Source: an uncultured Clostridia bacterium
GTDB taxonomy: Bacteria > Bacillota > Clostridia > Saccharofermentanales > Saccharofermentanaceae
DNA length: 64,000 nt
NCBI GenBank assembly: GCA_947304405.1
Contig: CAMZBB010000002.1
Location: 1 to 64,000, forward strand
Direction of reading: 5' to 3'
The position numbers were made by a program, and so were the translations under genes. Positions 47,751-57,613 of the stretch are shown one piece after another. Below the pieces are notes generated by a model that was not told the origin of the DNA, made no database searches, and saw only the letters and a list, made by a program, of their open reading frames with translations. Positions within the stretch are counted from its first letter, which is position 1, and every line of letters starts with the position of its first letter.

Positions 47751-49596
47751 GTTTTTCGAAGACAAGAATAAAGATATTGAACAGTCAATGATGCTGCACG
47801 GGCGCAAAAGCGTTACGTTCAGCATTTTGCGTTTTGCATTATTCATTGCAGCTGTCGTATTCCTCGTCATGGCAATAACAGGGAAGAATACTGCATTCTA
47901 TTTTGTTTTTGCGGCTATTGTCATTGCTTTTACCGTTCTGTGCATCATTCACGGCAAGATCACTGCAAAGCTCAAATACTATGAAGCTTTATCAAATGTT
48001 AATTCCCGTTATATTGCAAGGATAAAGGGCGATTTTGATCTTCTTTTCGAACTTGTCTGCAAGGACCTTAAGAGGAGGGATGAGAAAGAAGAGGCCAGAA
48101 GATCTGCAGGCGGTAATGAGTTCTACATAGGCGATCACGATTACTGCATGGATCTTGACCTTTTCGGTAAGAAGTCGTTGTTCTCGCTTCTTAATGTCTC
48201 TGAAACATCATTTGGAAAAAGAGCTTTTGCAGGTGAACTCATGGGGCATGGAAATAAAGTAAGATCTGCTTCTGACATCATTGTCAGACAGGGCGCTGTT
48301 AAAGAATTATCCGATGATCCCGATTTCCTTTTGAAGTATCAGGCCACGGCTTTGTTGGGAAACATGAAAAAGGATCCGAAAGCACTTATTGATTTCGCCT
48401 CTGATAAAAAGCCCGTAAAGAAGCACTACGTTACGATATCGGTACTTCTTATTTGTCTCTGGCTTATTCCTTTAGCTTCGCTGATATTCTTTCCCGCATT
48501 TGTACGTGCTTCAGTGCTGGGCGTTCTTCTGATAAACCTTTTATCCTGGGTTTCAGGATTTAAGACAAACGCATATTATTTCACGGCTGCCGACGGTATG
48601 CCTTTGCAGGTCTCAACCATACATAAGCTTTATTCTTTGCTTGAGTCATCCGGACTTAAAGACGATTATCTGAGATCCCTTATTTCAGGAAAAGACGGCA
48701 AGGCGGTAACGTCTTCGTTATCATCGCTTTCCGTAATATTGTTCTTCTCCGGATTGAGGAGCCAGCCTTTGTTTGCTTTCCTTTTCAACAGCGTTTTGCC
48801 GCTCGATTATCTGATCTGCTATAACATGGGAAAATGGGCGGACAGTTTCGGGGACAGCCTTTATCATTCGGTTTACAATCTGGCTGAGATCGAGACTTTG
48901 ATGTGCGCATCGCAGATTTCATTTATCAGCGACGTTTGCTCTTTCCCTGAGATAGAGAAAAGTGATAATCCGGAAGACAATGCCTATTTTGCAGGAGAAG
49001 ATATCAAGCATCCGCTTCTTGCTCCGGATACCGCTGTCAGCAATTCCGTCACGATCAGATCTGACATAGCGCTTATAACAGGTTCTAACATGTCCGGAAA
49101 GACTACGCTCATCAGGACGGTCGGAGTTTGTTCTATCCTTGCTTATATGGGTTCGAAAGTTCCTTGCCGCTCTTTGTCTTTGGGAAGGATGAGGATAATG
49201 TCTTCCATGAGGATAACCGACAACTTAGGTGAGGACATGAGTACTTTCAAAGCTGAACTTGTCCGCATATCAGAGATCATTAAGAGTGCGAAAGAAGATG
49301 AGACGGCGCTTTTGTTCCTTATCGATGAGATCTTCCGCGGCACCAATTCAGACGACCGTACGGAAGGCGCACTGATCGTTCTTAAGAATCTGTCTTCTCC
49401 GCGCATCTGCGGAATGATGACAACTCATGATTACGCAATGATCGATAAGACAGTTGATTCATATAAGAATATCTGCTATTACCATTTCTCCGAAAAGTAC
49501 ACGGATACGGGTATTTCTTTTGACTATAAGCTCTCTGACGGCATAAGCCGTGAGTCAAATGCAAGATTCCTTATGAGGTTGGTTGGAATCGAATAA
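47734..49596 (+). CDS. Membrane-anchored MutS-family ATPase
   Basis: GSNMSGKTTLIRT Walker A, FLIDEIFRGTNSDDRTEGA, TTHDYAM; several hydrophobic helices; 17-nt overlap with sirtuin ORF. Confidence 0.8.
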   Translation: MTARLKFFEDKNKDIEQSMMLHGRKSVTFSILRFALFIAAVVFLVMAITGKNTAFYFVFAAIVIAFTVLCIIHGKITAKLKYYEALSNVNSRYIARIKGDFDLLFELVCKDLKRRDEKEEARRSAGGNEFYIGDHDYCMDLDLFGKKSLFSLLNVSETSFGKRAFAGELMGHGNKVRSASDIIVRQGAVKELSDDPDFLLKYQATALLGNMKKDPKALIDFASDKKPVKKHYVTISVLLICLWLIPLASLIFFPAFVRASVLGVLLINLLSWVSGFKTNAYYFTAADGMPLQVSTIHKLYSLLESSGLKDDYLRSLISGKDGKAVTSSLSSLSVILFFSGLRSQPLFAFLFNSVLPLDYLICYNMGKWADSFGDSLYHSVYNLAEIETLMCASQISFISDVCSFPEIEKSDNPEDNAYFAGEDIKHPLLAPDTAVSNSVTIRSDIALITGSNMSGKTTLIRTVGVCSILAYMGSKVPCRSLSLGRMRIMSSMRITDNLGEDMSTFKAELVRISEIIKSAKEDETALLFLIDEIFRGTNSDDRTEGALIVLKNLSSPRICGMMTTHDYAMIDKTVDSYKNICYYHFSEKYTDTGISFDYKLSDGISRESNARFLMRLVGIE

Positions 49597-49701
49597 ATCA
49601 ATAAAATAATCAAATTGCCTTTAAAAGTTACTTTTTCTGTTGATTTTAGTTCAATTAAGAATTAAATTATATTGTGAGAGGTTGTTTATAAAGGGGCAGT
49701 T

Positions 49702-51438
49702 ATGTTAGAAGAGTTAAGTGGTTATAAATCCATTTTCCTTGACTATTCAGTCCTTATAGAGTACGCAGGTACTCCGGTAATGGACGGACTTATGAGAGTC
49801 CTTGATTACGGCATGGATGTGTATGTTGATAAATCCTTCAAGGCACTTCATTATTGTACCCTGCATATAAAGGATCCCAAGGACCTCAAGGCTGCAGCTG
49901 CCATGAAGAAGATCTGTTCATATCTGCTTGCAGAGAACAGGCTGCATCTTATCAAGGAGATCGCCATCGATAAAGTCGCCGTCAATATCAATGAGATATC
50001 AGACGGTTGCTGCGTCCTGACCACGAGAAACTCGATCTTTACTAAGAGATTATATGAGAAGATGCCTTACTTGGGCTGTGATATTGCCATTATCGCAAAG
50101 GGTGTCCTCAATATCTTCGATTCGATCGATTCTTTGTGCTTCTCGTTCCCTAAGCAGGAGCCCAGCCGGCTTGCGTATAACAGTTCTTATATCGAGTCGT
50201 TCGGCAGCGCCAGCATCTCCGATGTTGTCGTTACGGATAAAGATGTCAAGTATGAGCTCGTTAAACGTCTCAGCGGCGGTGCAGAGGGCATGGTGTTTAC
50301 GACCAACCGTGAAGGCCATATCGTCAAGATATACCACAAGGGCATTATCACCCCGCTCCGTTGGGCAAAGCTCAAGAAGCTTACCGAGCTCGGAATCTCC
50401 GGTAATGGTTTCTGCATTCCCAAGGAACTTGTATATTTCCGCAATTCTCCTGTCGGTTATACGATGACTCTGGGCAAGGGAACTACGCTCGGAACTGTTT
50501 TCGACGGGCCTGATGCCATGCTCGAAGCTTTCCCGGAGTGGACGAGATGTGATGTCGTTAAGACTCTTCTTTCGCTTATTGAGAAGTATATATATCTTCA
50601 TATGCATGATGTCGTTGTAGGCGACATACAGTTGAAGAATGCGTTGATCGATACGTCTTCGGATGTTTATCTCATCGACATGGACAGCGTTCAGATCGGC
50701 AATCTTCCTTGTCCGGTCGGTACAGAAGAGTTTACTGATCAGAGATTATGGGGCAAGGATTTCTCCAAGTTCTTAAGGGAATTGAGGGATGAGGATTATT
50801 CGATCGCGATGCTTGTTTTCTCAGTCCTTTTCTGCGGGCTTCATCCTTATGCTACCCGTAATGGTGCTGAGACGCTCAAAGAAGAGATCGTAAACTATAA
50901 CTTCCCTTACAATTTCGAGAATGAATCGGAGTTCATTCCGGTTGGCGGTTACGATCACATCTGGGAATATACTTCTGACAGACTTCGTAAGATGCTCTAT
51001 GAGACGTTTAAGAACGGATGGTCATTTGACACGCTCGAATGGCTTGATGCTGTCGTTAAATACAAAGAAGATCTAGAGAACTTCGTCTACGATGATCCCG
51101 AAGCATATAAGCTTTTCCCGAAAGAGAACTATAAGCAGGCTTCAGTTGATGTGGAAGAGGCAAGAGAGAATCTGAAGCGTAATGCCGGCAAGTCCAAGCC
51201 TGCCGCACAGCCTGATCGTAATCAGGCACCTGCGCCGGTTCAGTCCGAACCTTCAGAGCCTGCAGTTTTCGGCAAGCCTATATTTGCCAGACCTGAAGAA
51301 CCTGTATCTAATGCAAATTCTCCTTTCGCGAAGAAGACTTTTGCCAATGTTCCTACGGGAAAATACATTCCCAAGGATCAGCTTCACGACCAGGATGATG
51401 AGGTTGCAAAAAAGAAGAAGTTCTTCGGATTATTCTGA
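49702..51438 (+). CDS. Protein kinase-like protein with N-terminal PIN-like domain
   Basis: N-term FLDYSVLIEYAG...DGCCVLTTRNSIFTKRL PIN-like; kinase LSGGAEGMVF, VKIYHKG, VVGDIQLKNALID, LIDMDSVQ, VGTEEFTDQR. Confidence 0.7.
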   Translation: MLEELSGYKSIFLDYSVLIEYAGTPVMDGLMRVLDYGMDVYVDKSFKALHYCTLHIKDPKDLKAAAAMKKICSYLLAENRLHLIKEIAIDKVAVNINEISDGCCVLTTRNSIFTKRLYEKMPYLGCDIAIIAKGVLNIFDSIDSLCFSFPKQEPSRLAYNSSYIESFGSASISDVVVTDKDVKYELVKRLSGGAEGMVFTTNREGHIVKIYHKGIITPLRWAKLKKLTELGISGNGFCIPKELVYFRNSPVGYTMTLGKGTTLGTVFDGPDAMLEAFPEWTRCDVVKTLLSLIEKYIYLHMHDVVVGDIQLKNALIDTSSDVYLIDMDSVQIGNLPCPVGTEEFTDQRLWGKDFSKFLRELRDEDYSIAMLVFSVLFCGLHPYATRNGAETLKEEIVNYNFPYNFENESEFIPVGGYDHIWEYTSDRLRKMLYETFKNGWSFDTLEWLDAVVKYKEDLENFVYDDPEAYKLFPKENYKQASVDVEEARENLKRNAGKSKPAAQPDRNQAPAPVQSEPSEPAVFGKPIFARPEEPVSNANSPFAKKTFANVPTGKYIPKDQLHDQDDEVAKKKKFFGLF

Positions 51439-51501
51439 TAATTTCCATCACATTATGTATATAATGGAACTGTTCAGATTGTTTTGATCGGAGGTCTTAT
51501 T

Positions 51502-52236
51502 ATGGGAGAGATGTTCAGTTCTGCGGATTTCGGTACAAGCACAAAAAGGAGACTTCCTATCTGTTTCGCGCTTGATACTTCCGGTTCGATGATGGGTAAT
51601 CCGATAAAGCAGCTCAATATGGGTTTGCAGAACTTCCTGGCATCGATAAAGAACAATGACGATACCCGTTCATCTACTGATATAGCTATCATTACATTCG
51701 GCTCAAAAGTCGAGATCGTAATGCCTTTCGGAAAGATCGCCAAGGACAAGGGCGTTCCTGAGATCACAGCATCAACTACTCTGACTCCTATCGGTGAAGG
51801 TATCCTTACTGCTTTGGAGCTCCTCAACGCACGTAAAGAGGGTTATAAGCAGATGGGTATCAAATACTATCAGCCCTGGCTGGTAGTCATTACGGACGGA
51901 GCTCCGCAGGGCCCTAATGCCATGCAGAATATGGAGCTTGCGATCAAAGCATGTAACGAGCTTGAAGCTAACGATAAGCTTGTCATTTTTAATATCGGTG
52001 TTGGTTCTGGTGTTGATTTCGATATCTTGAGGAGGCTTTCAGTTAAGCGTGAGGAGCCTATCTCGGTCAACTCTACTGATTTTGCTAAACTGTTCGAATT
52101 CCTCGGTTCGTCTTCTTCGTCCATCGTTTCTTCGGGAATGAGCGACGACGCACTTTATCACATCAATACGGCTCCTACCGGAGATGCAGTTGGTGTTGAT
52201 GATTTCATGAAGTTCATTAACGAGGATGACAACTGA
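51502..52236 (+). CDS. vWA-domain protein (TerY-like)
   Basis: CFALDTSGSMMGNPIKQLN MIDAS motif DxSxS, VVITDGAPQG. Confidence 0.85.
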   Translation: MGEMFSSADFGTSTKRRLPICFALDTSGSMMGNPIKQLNMGLQNFLASIKNNDDTRSSTDIAIITFGSKVEIVMPFGKIAKDKGVPEITASTTLTPIGEGILTALELLNARKEGYKQMGIKYYQPWLVVITDGAPQGPNAMQNMELAIKACNELEANDKLVIFNIGVGSGVDFDILRRLSVKREEPISVNSTDFAKLFEFLGSSSSSIVSSGMSDDALYHINTAPTGDAVGVDDFMKFINEDDN

Positions 52237-53321
52237 TGTATTCGGGAATCACCGTCGGCTGTGTTACCACCATCGGAAATAAGCATATCAACAGGCAGGT
52301 GCCTTGCGAGGATGCTTCTTTCGCGATGCAGAAGAACGGTGTTTCCGTTGTTTGTATTGCTGACGGCGCAGGCGGAAAGAAATATACACATGCCAGATTT
52401 GGTTCGGCTTGTGCAGTCAAGACGATTTCCGAGATACTTGCCGATCATTTTGACGCGCTGTACAGCGAGAACAGGGAAGCGGCCGTAAGATCTTATCTTA
52501 TGGCGAAGATCAGGATCGAATTTGCGGACATAATCGCAGAGAAAGAATTGGATACCCTTGATCAGCTGTCCTGCACTTTGCTGTTTGTTGCCGTAAAAGA
52601 CAGAAGAATGATCATCGGTCATTTGGGAGACGGCCTGGTAGTAAGGATATCTCCTTCGGGACTGTCGCCGTTCTCAATGCCCCAGAACGAGAAGGACGGT
52701 ACGACATTCTTCATTACTGCCGGTCACGCCGCTGATTACATGCGATTCATCAAGACTACAGTTGATGACTGTCATGCCGTTGCTCTGATGACTGACGGCG
52801 TTCAGGACAACGTCTATGATGAGGATTCCGGTCTGGTCAAACCCGTTGTGGCTAAGATGACCGAGACTTTCGCGGAAGGCCGTGAGAAGGGCGAAGAACA
52901 GATCAAAGAAATCCTTGAGAAATATATCGTCGGTTCGAGCAATGTCAGTGATGACTCCTCTTTTGGCGTTCTGCTCTTTGAGGGCACCCCGGCTCCTGAC
53001 GTTTCATCTCTTGAGAGCAGTGCCGGCAAGTTCGGTACTTCCGATGAGAACTTCAAGAGTGTTGCCATGTCGATCAAAGAGGATCTGATAAAGGCTTCTG
53101 AGATAATCAGTTCCGCTGCGTCAAAATCTGAAGAGGGCAAAGAAGAGGAAGCAAATAAAGAACCTGAGTCTGAGCCGGTTCCCGAGAAGACTGAACCCGA
53201 GCCTGCTATCGATCCTTCCGACGTTGCTGTTAAGTCGAGCAAATTTAATATTCCTGCCTTGATATTCGGCATTGCCTGTATAATAGAACTGATCATCATT
53301 GTTTTGCTGCTGGTTTTCTGA
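52236..53321 (+). CDS. PP2C-like protein phosphatase with C-terminal TM helix
   Basis: VVCIADGAGGKKYTHARFGS, GHLGDGLVV, LMTDGVQDNVYDED; TGATG coupling with vWA gene. Confidence 0.8.
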   Translation: MYSGITVGCVTTIGNKHINRQVPCEDASFAMQKNGVSVVCIADGAGGKKYTHARFGSACAVKTISEILADHFDALYSENREAAVRSYLMAKIRIEFADIIAEKELDTLDQLSCTLLFVAVKDRRMIIGHLGDGLVVRISPSGLSPFSMPQNEKDGTTFFITAGHAADYMRFIKTTVDDCHAVALMTDGVQDNVYDEDSGLVKPVVAKMTETFAEGREKGEEQIKEILEKYIVGSSNVSDDSSFGVLLFEGTPAPDVSSLESSAGKFGTSDENFKSVAMSIKEDLIKASEIISSAASKSEEGKEEEANKEPESEPVPEKTEPEPAIDPSDVAVKSSKFNIPALIFGIACIIELIIIVLLLVF

Positions 53322-53335
53322 CTTAGGAGGCTACC

Positions 53336-54193
53336 ATGAGTGACGAAAGAAAATACGAAGTACTTCCCGGCGTAGAATTACCTGACATGAAATCTATCAA
53401 TGCGGCCGCATCGGATTTCTCTGTGTCCGGAGTCTCGGATATTCAGATCAAGAGTCCCAAGCCTTCCTATACATCTGAAGGAAAGGCCGCAGACATGGCT
53501 ACGGCTGAGGAACTGGCTATGCTTCAGTCCTTGGGTGACCAGGTCGCTGCTGATGAAGCCCGTGCCGCAGCAGAGAGCCGCAGACGTATGGATAACATCC
53601 TTGCCAATGCCGTCCAGAAGCCCGAATCTATCGTTGATCTCTTGAATTACAACAGGGACAAAGTCTCCGAGGAACGTATCAAAGAGAAAGAAGAAGAGTT
53701 GAAAAAGGCTGAAGAAATCAAGAAGGCTGCTGAGGAAAAGGAACGCCAGAGAGAAGAGAGAAGACAGTTGCAGCAGCGTCTGTTGATGGAGGCTCGTGAA
53801 CGTGCCGCTGCAATGAGGGAGGCTGAAAAACGAGGGATCAAGGCTAATGAATCTCTTATCGAGAATAATGAAGGTGAATCAGAAGCTGAAAATGAATCCA
53901 AAAATGAAACCGAAACCAAGCCTAAGGCTGAACCCGAGGTTGCTCCCGTAAAAGAGACCGAATCAGAACCCGAAATGTCATTTGCTGATCCGGATAAGGT
54001 GTTTGCCTCTGCTCCTGCCAAGATCGAATCTGAAAAACCTGCACCGGAACCTGTCAAGGAACCAGAAAAGCAGCAGGAGATGCCTGCGCCTAAGAAACCT
54101 GAAAAGAAGATCGAGGAACCTGTTAAGCCTTCGATAGCATCTGCTGAAGAGACATTTGACGACTTCAGCGAATTCCTTGACGGCAACAAGTGA
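53336..54193 (+). CDS. Charged Glu/Lys-rich coiled-coil protein
   Basis: EERIKEKEEELKKAEEIKKAAEEKERQREERRQLQQRLL; acidic Pro-rich C-terminal part; 15 nt after phosphatase. Confidence 0.6.
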   Translation: MSDERKYEVLPGVELPDMKSINAAASDFSVSGVSDIQIKSPKPSYTSEGKAADMATAEELAMLQSLGDQVAADEARAAAESRRRMDNILANAVQKPESIVDLLNYNRDKVSEERIKEKEEELKKAEEIKKAAEEKERQREERRQLQQRLLMEARERAAAMREAEKRGIKANESLIENNEGESEAENESKNETETKPKAEPEVAPVKETESEPEMSFADPDKVFASAPAKIESEKPAPEPVKEPEKQQEMPAPKKPEKKIEEPVKPSIASAEETFDDFSEFLDGNK

Positions 54194-54244
54194 TCCTCTG
54201 CCATTTTATTGGCAACGGATATTTCTTTAACTTAAGAAAACCTG

Positions 54245-54272
54245 TTGACTAATCGGAAAGGTGTGATAAAAT
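54245..54272 (+). promoter_or_regulatory. Promoter for tRNA-Lys
   Basis: TTGACT-16 nt-TAAAAT. Confidence 0.7.
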
Positions 54273-54290
54273 AATCTGCGTTGTGCTAAC

Positions 54291-54366
54291 GCACCTCTAG
54301 CTCAGATGGTAGAGCAACTGACTCTTAATCAGTGGGCCCAGGGTTCGAGTCCCTGGAGGTGCACCA
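54291..54366 (+). tRNA. tRNA-Lys(CTT)
   Basis: GCACCTC/GAGGTGC acceptor, loop CTCTTAA, encoded CCA. Confidence 0.95.
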
Positions 54367-54370
54367 CAAG

Positions 54371-54404
54371 AAAGGATCTCTCACAAAGAGGTCCTTTTTT
54401 ATTT
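54371..54404 (+). terminator. Terminator after tRNA-Lys
   Basis: AAAGGATCTCT / AGAGGTCCTTTTTT. Confidence 0.85.
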
Positions 54405-54412
54405 TGTTTTTT

Positions 54413-55537
54413 TCAGTTTTGGAAATAACCCGTCATGTCGACTGTGCTGAAATCCTCGGTAAGAGGGAGCTGAACCTGACGGTTTTCTTTGGCGGATTTG
54501 TAGATGCCCATCATGGTGTCGACTGACGAATAGCCCGCATAAGCATCGGCAATAGGCTGTTTATCATTGTTTATGGAATCATACAGGTCGTTATATATTC
54601 CCATATGCGGATTGAGAGCACATTTGTAAGAGAACATGCCGCCTTCCTTGAACTGACGGCGTATGTATTTGCCGTTAAGTTTATGCGTTTTTCCGTTTTC
54701 ATCTAAAGAGTAGATGGAGATATGGGGCTTGTTGGAATCGATACCCATTGAGATCATGCCTTTTTCGCAGAAAACGGTAAAATCCGCCATGTGCTTTGAA
54801 GGGAAGGTTGCAGTAGTACCTTCTATGGATGCAAGAGCGCCGTTCTCAAGCCGCAGTACGGCCATGCCGAGATCTTCGGCTTCTATATTTCTCAGACGTT
54901 GGGAGATCATTGCTTCGGCACAGACCGGTTCGGAACCCATCAGCCAGACGAGAAGATCGATCGCATGGATCGTCTGATTCATCAAAGCCCCGCCGTCGCT
55001 TTTCCAGGTTCCGCGCCAGGCGGCACTGCCGTAGTAAGATTCATCGTGTCCCCAACGTACGTTGATGTTGCCGTGGGTTACTTTTCCGAAAACGCCTTTT
55101 GCTATATCGTCACGGATGAGACCAACTATCGGGAAATATCTGTAGATATGACCCATAGCTATCTTAGCGCCTGTTTTACGGGCAAGTTCATAGATGTCAC
55201 GGGCCTCGAACGCAGACATTGTCATTGGCTTCTCGAGAAGAAGATTGCTTCCGTGTTCCATCGCATAAGAAGCTATCTGATAGTGAAGACCCGAAGGTAC
55301 CGTAACGGATGTGATATCAGGCTTGACCTTATCTATGGCTTCTTTGTAATCGGAATAAACGGGAGTTGCGGAAAAACCCTTAACAGAACCCAAAAGGCGC
55401 TTTGCTGATTCTTCGTTAGTATCAACTACTGCAGCAAGACTAAGGCCCTTAAGTTTTGAGATAGCCTTGAGGTGTTTGACCGCAACGCGGCCGCAACCGA
55501 TGATTATTACTGATAAAGGCTTGCCGGCTTCAGCCAT
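54413..55537 (-). CDS. Gfo/Idh/MocA family oxidoreductase
   Basis: VIIIGCGRVAVKHLKAI, LLEKPMTMSAFEARD. Confidence 0.85.
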   Translation of the reverse strand: MAEAGKPLSVIIIGCGRVAVKHLKAISKLKGLSLAAVVDTNEESAKRLLGSVKGFSATPVYSDYKEAIDKVKPDITSVTVPSGLHYQIASYAMEHGSNLLLEKPMTMSAFEARDIYELARKTGAKIAMGHIYRYFPIVGLIRDDIAKGVFGKVTHGNINVRWGHDESYYGSAAWRGTWKSDGGALMNQTIHAIDLLVWLMGSEPVCAEAMISQRLRNIEAEDLGMAVLRLENGALASIEGTTATFPSKHMADFTVFCEKGMISMGIDSNKPHISIYSLDENGKTHKLNGKYIRRQFKEGGMFSYKCALNPHMGIYNDLYDSINNDKQPIADAYAGYSSVDTMMGIYKSAKENRQVQLPLTEDFSTVDMTGYFQN

Positions 55538-55632
55538 TTCGTCCTCCGGATTTTTCTTCTTGTCTGCAATAGTTTAGCACTTTGAAGCATGTTTGGGGTA
55601 TTCTTATTTATATATGTGCCTGTGAGGTAACG

Positions 55633-56982
55633 ATGATGAACATACTGGATATTATTCTTGAGAAAAGATACGGCAGGGAATTGTCCGATGAGCAGATAGC
55701 TTTTTTCGTAAAAGGCGTAACGGACGGTTCGATCCCTGATTATCAGATATCTCCTTTGCTCATGGCGATCGTCTTAAACGGCATGTCCGAGCGTGAAATG
55801 ACCACGCTGACTCTTGAGATGGCAAAGTCGGGAGATGTAAATGATCTCTCTTATCTGGAGGGCATTCCTGTTGATAAGCACAGCACTGGCGGTGTCGGAG
55901 ACAAGATCACGCCTTTGCTTTTGCCTTTGCTGGCAACTTACGGGATCCAGAGCGTAAAGCTCAGCGGCAGAGGTCTCGGATACACGGGCGGTACGGTAGA
56001 TAAGTTTGAATCTATTGAAGGCTTTGACTGCGAGATCGCAAGAGCAAGATTCCCCGAGCTCATAAAGAAGACAGGCATGGTCATTTCCGGACAGACTCCG
56101 GATCTTGCACCGGCGGACAAGATCTTATATTCGTTAAGGGACGTAACGGGAACAGTAGACTCTATCCCGCTGATCGCTTCGAGCATAATGAGCAAGAAGA
56201 TAGCAGGAGGCGCTAAAGCTCTCGTATTGGACGTTACATGCGGCTTTGGCGCGTTCATGAAAGAAGAGAGCCGCGCAAGAGAGCTTTCTGCCGCCATGAT
56301 AAGGATAGGAGAAGGTGCAGGCATCAAGACCCGTGCGGTAATAACCGACATGGATCAGCCTGTGGGTAACAGAGTCGGCAATACGCTTGAGATGCAGGAA
56401 GTCTATGACACGCTTTGCGGCAAAGGACAAAAAGACGTTGAGGCAGTCGTTACCGCGCTTGCTTTCCAACTTGTAAGACTTGCCGGAAAGGCGATGGAGC
56501 TTGATGACAACGAGCTTAAGGCGGATCTTTTGCAAAGGCTTACTGACGGCAGGGCTCTTGAAGAATACAGAAAGCTCATAAGATCCCAGGGCGGCGTGAT
56601 CGATGAGGAAGGATCGCCTAAATATGTTGACTATCCGTTTGATGTGATGCACGTCAATGCGACCGAAGACGGATACATTACTAATGTACGGGCTAACCTG
56701 ATAGGCAGGGCTTCTTGCACGATGGGCGCAGGAAGATTTGAAAAGCGCGACAAGATAGATTTCGGCGCCGGCATCATCCTGTGCGTAAAGAAGGGCGACA
56801 AGGTAAAGAAGGGTGACGTGCTCTGCGCGCTTTGCCAGGGTGAGAAAGCAGAGCTTTCCGATGACCGCCTTTACGCGGCGTTTGATCTTGCAAGTTCGGC
56901 TTTTGAGATAGGTCCGAATCCTCCGAAAGAAAAAGATCCCGTAATTGCGGTATTGCCTAAAAAGCCTTTTGGTGTAAAATAA
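55633..56982 (+). CDS. Pyrimidine-nucleoside (thymidine) phosphorylase
   Basis: DKHSTGGVGDKITPLLLPLLA, SGRGLGYTGGTVDKFESI. Confidence 0.93.
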   Translation: MMNILDIILEKRYGRELSDEQIAFFVKGVTDGSIPDYQISPLLMAIVLNGMSEREMTTLTLEMAKSGDVNDLSYLEGIPVDKHSTGGVGDKITPLLLPLLATYGIQSVKLSGRGLGYTGGTVDKFESIEGFDCEIARARFPELIKKTGMVISGQTPDLAPADKILYSLRDVTGTVDSIPLIASSIMSKKIAGGAKALVLDVTCGFGAFMKEESRARELSAAMIRIGEGAGIKTRAVITDMDQPVGNRVGNTLEMQEVYDTLCGKGQKDVEAVVTALAFQLVRLAGKAMELDDNELKADLLQRLTDGRALEEYRKLIRSQGGVIDEEGSPKYVDYPFDVMHVNATEDGYITNVRANLIGRASCTMGAGRFEKRDKIDFGAGIILCVKKGDKVKKGDVLCALCQGEKAELSDDRLYAAFDLASSAFEIGPNPPKEKDPVIAVLPKKPFGVK

Positions 56983-57011
56983 GAACAAATGTTTGAGAGG
57001 ACTGTTTTTTG

Positions 57012-57572
57012 ATGCCTGAGAAAAAGACCCAGAGGATCATCGGTATAGACCCGGGATATGCCATTACAGGTTACGGCATTATAGATAAATCAGGTAACAA
57101 GTTCTCCGTTGTTGACTACGGCGTGATCGAGACCAAGCCCAAGACTGATTTCCCGTTGAGGCTTCTTACGATAAGCGAGAAGGTTAAATTCTTGCTGGAA
57201 CAGTTTAAGCCGGACTATCTTTCAATAGAAGAGCTTTTCATGGGCAAGAACCATACGACCGTCATTGGTACGGCACAGGCAAGGGGAGCCGTCCTTGTTG
57301 AAGCTGCAAGAGCCGGCATTGATGTTTATGAATTCACTCCCGGACAGGTCAAGCTTGCGATCACGGGGTACGGCGTTGCAGAGAAAAAGCAGGTCCAGCT
57401 AATGACCAAGTCCATTCTCGGGCTTAAGGAGATACCCAAGCCGGATGATGCCGCTGACGCTTTGGCGCTTGCCATATGTCTTGCCAATACCGGAACCGGA
57501 TTTGCAGGCAAGGCAGTTTCCGGCTATCAGTACGGACGTTACGGATACAAGGACCGCAATGGATTCCGTTGA
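57012..57572 (+). CDS. ruvC: Crossover junction endodeoxyribonuclease RuvC
   Basis: IIGIDPGYAITGYGII, SIEELFMGKN, DDAADALALAI. Confidence 0.95.
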   Translation: MPEKKTQRIIGIDPGYAITGYGIIDKSGNKFSVVDYGVIETKPKTDFPLRLLTISEKVKFLLEQFKPDYLSIEELFMGKNHTTVIGTAQARGAVLVEAARAGIDVYEFTPGQVKLAITGYGVAEKKQVQLMTKSILGLKEIPKPDDAADALALAICLANTGTGFAGKAVSGYQYGRYGYKDRNGFR

Positions 57573-57613
57573 TGAACGATAATATGAGATAATATCTTCC
57601 GGAGGAAGGTTCA

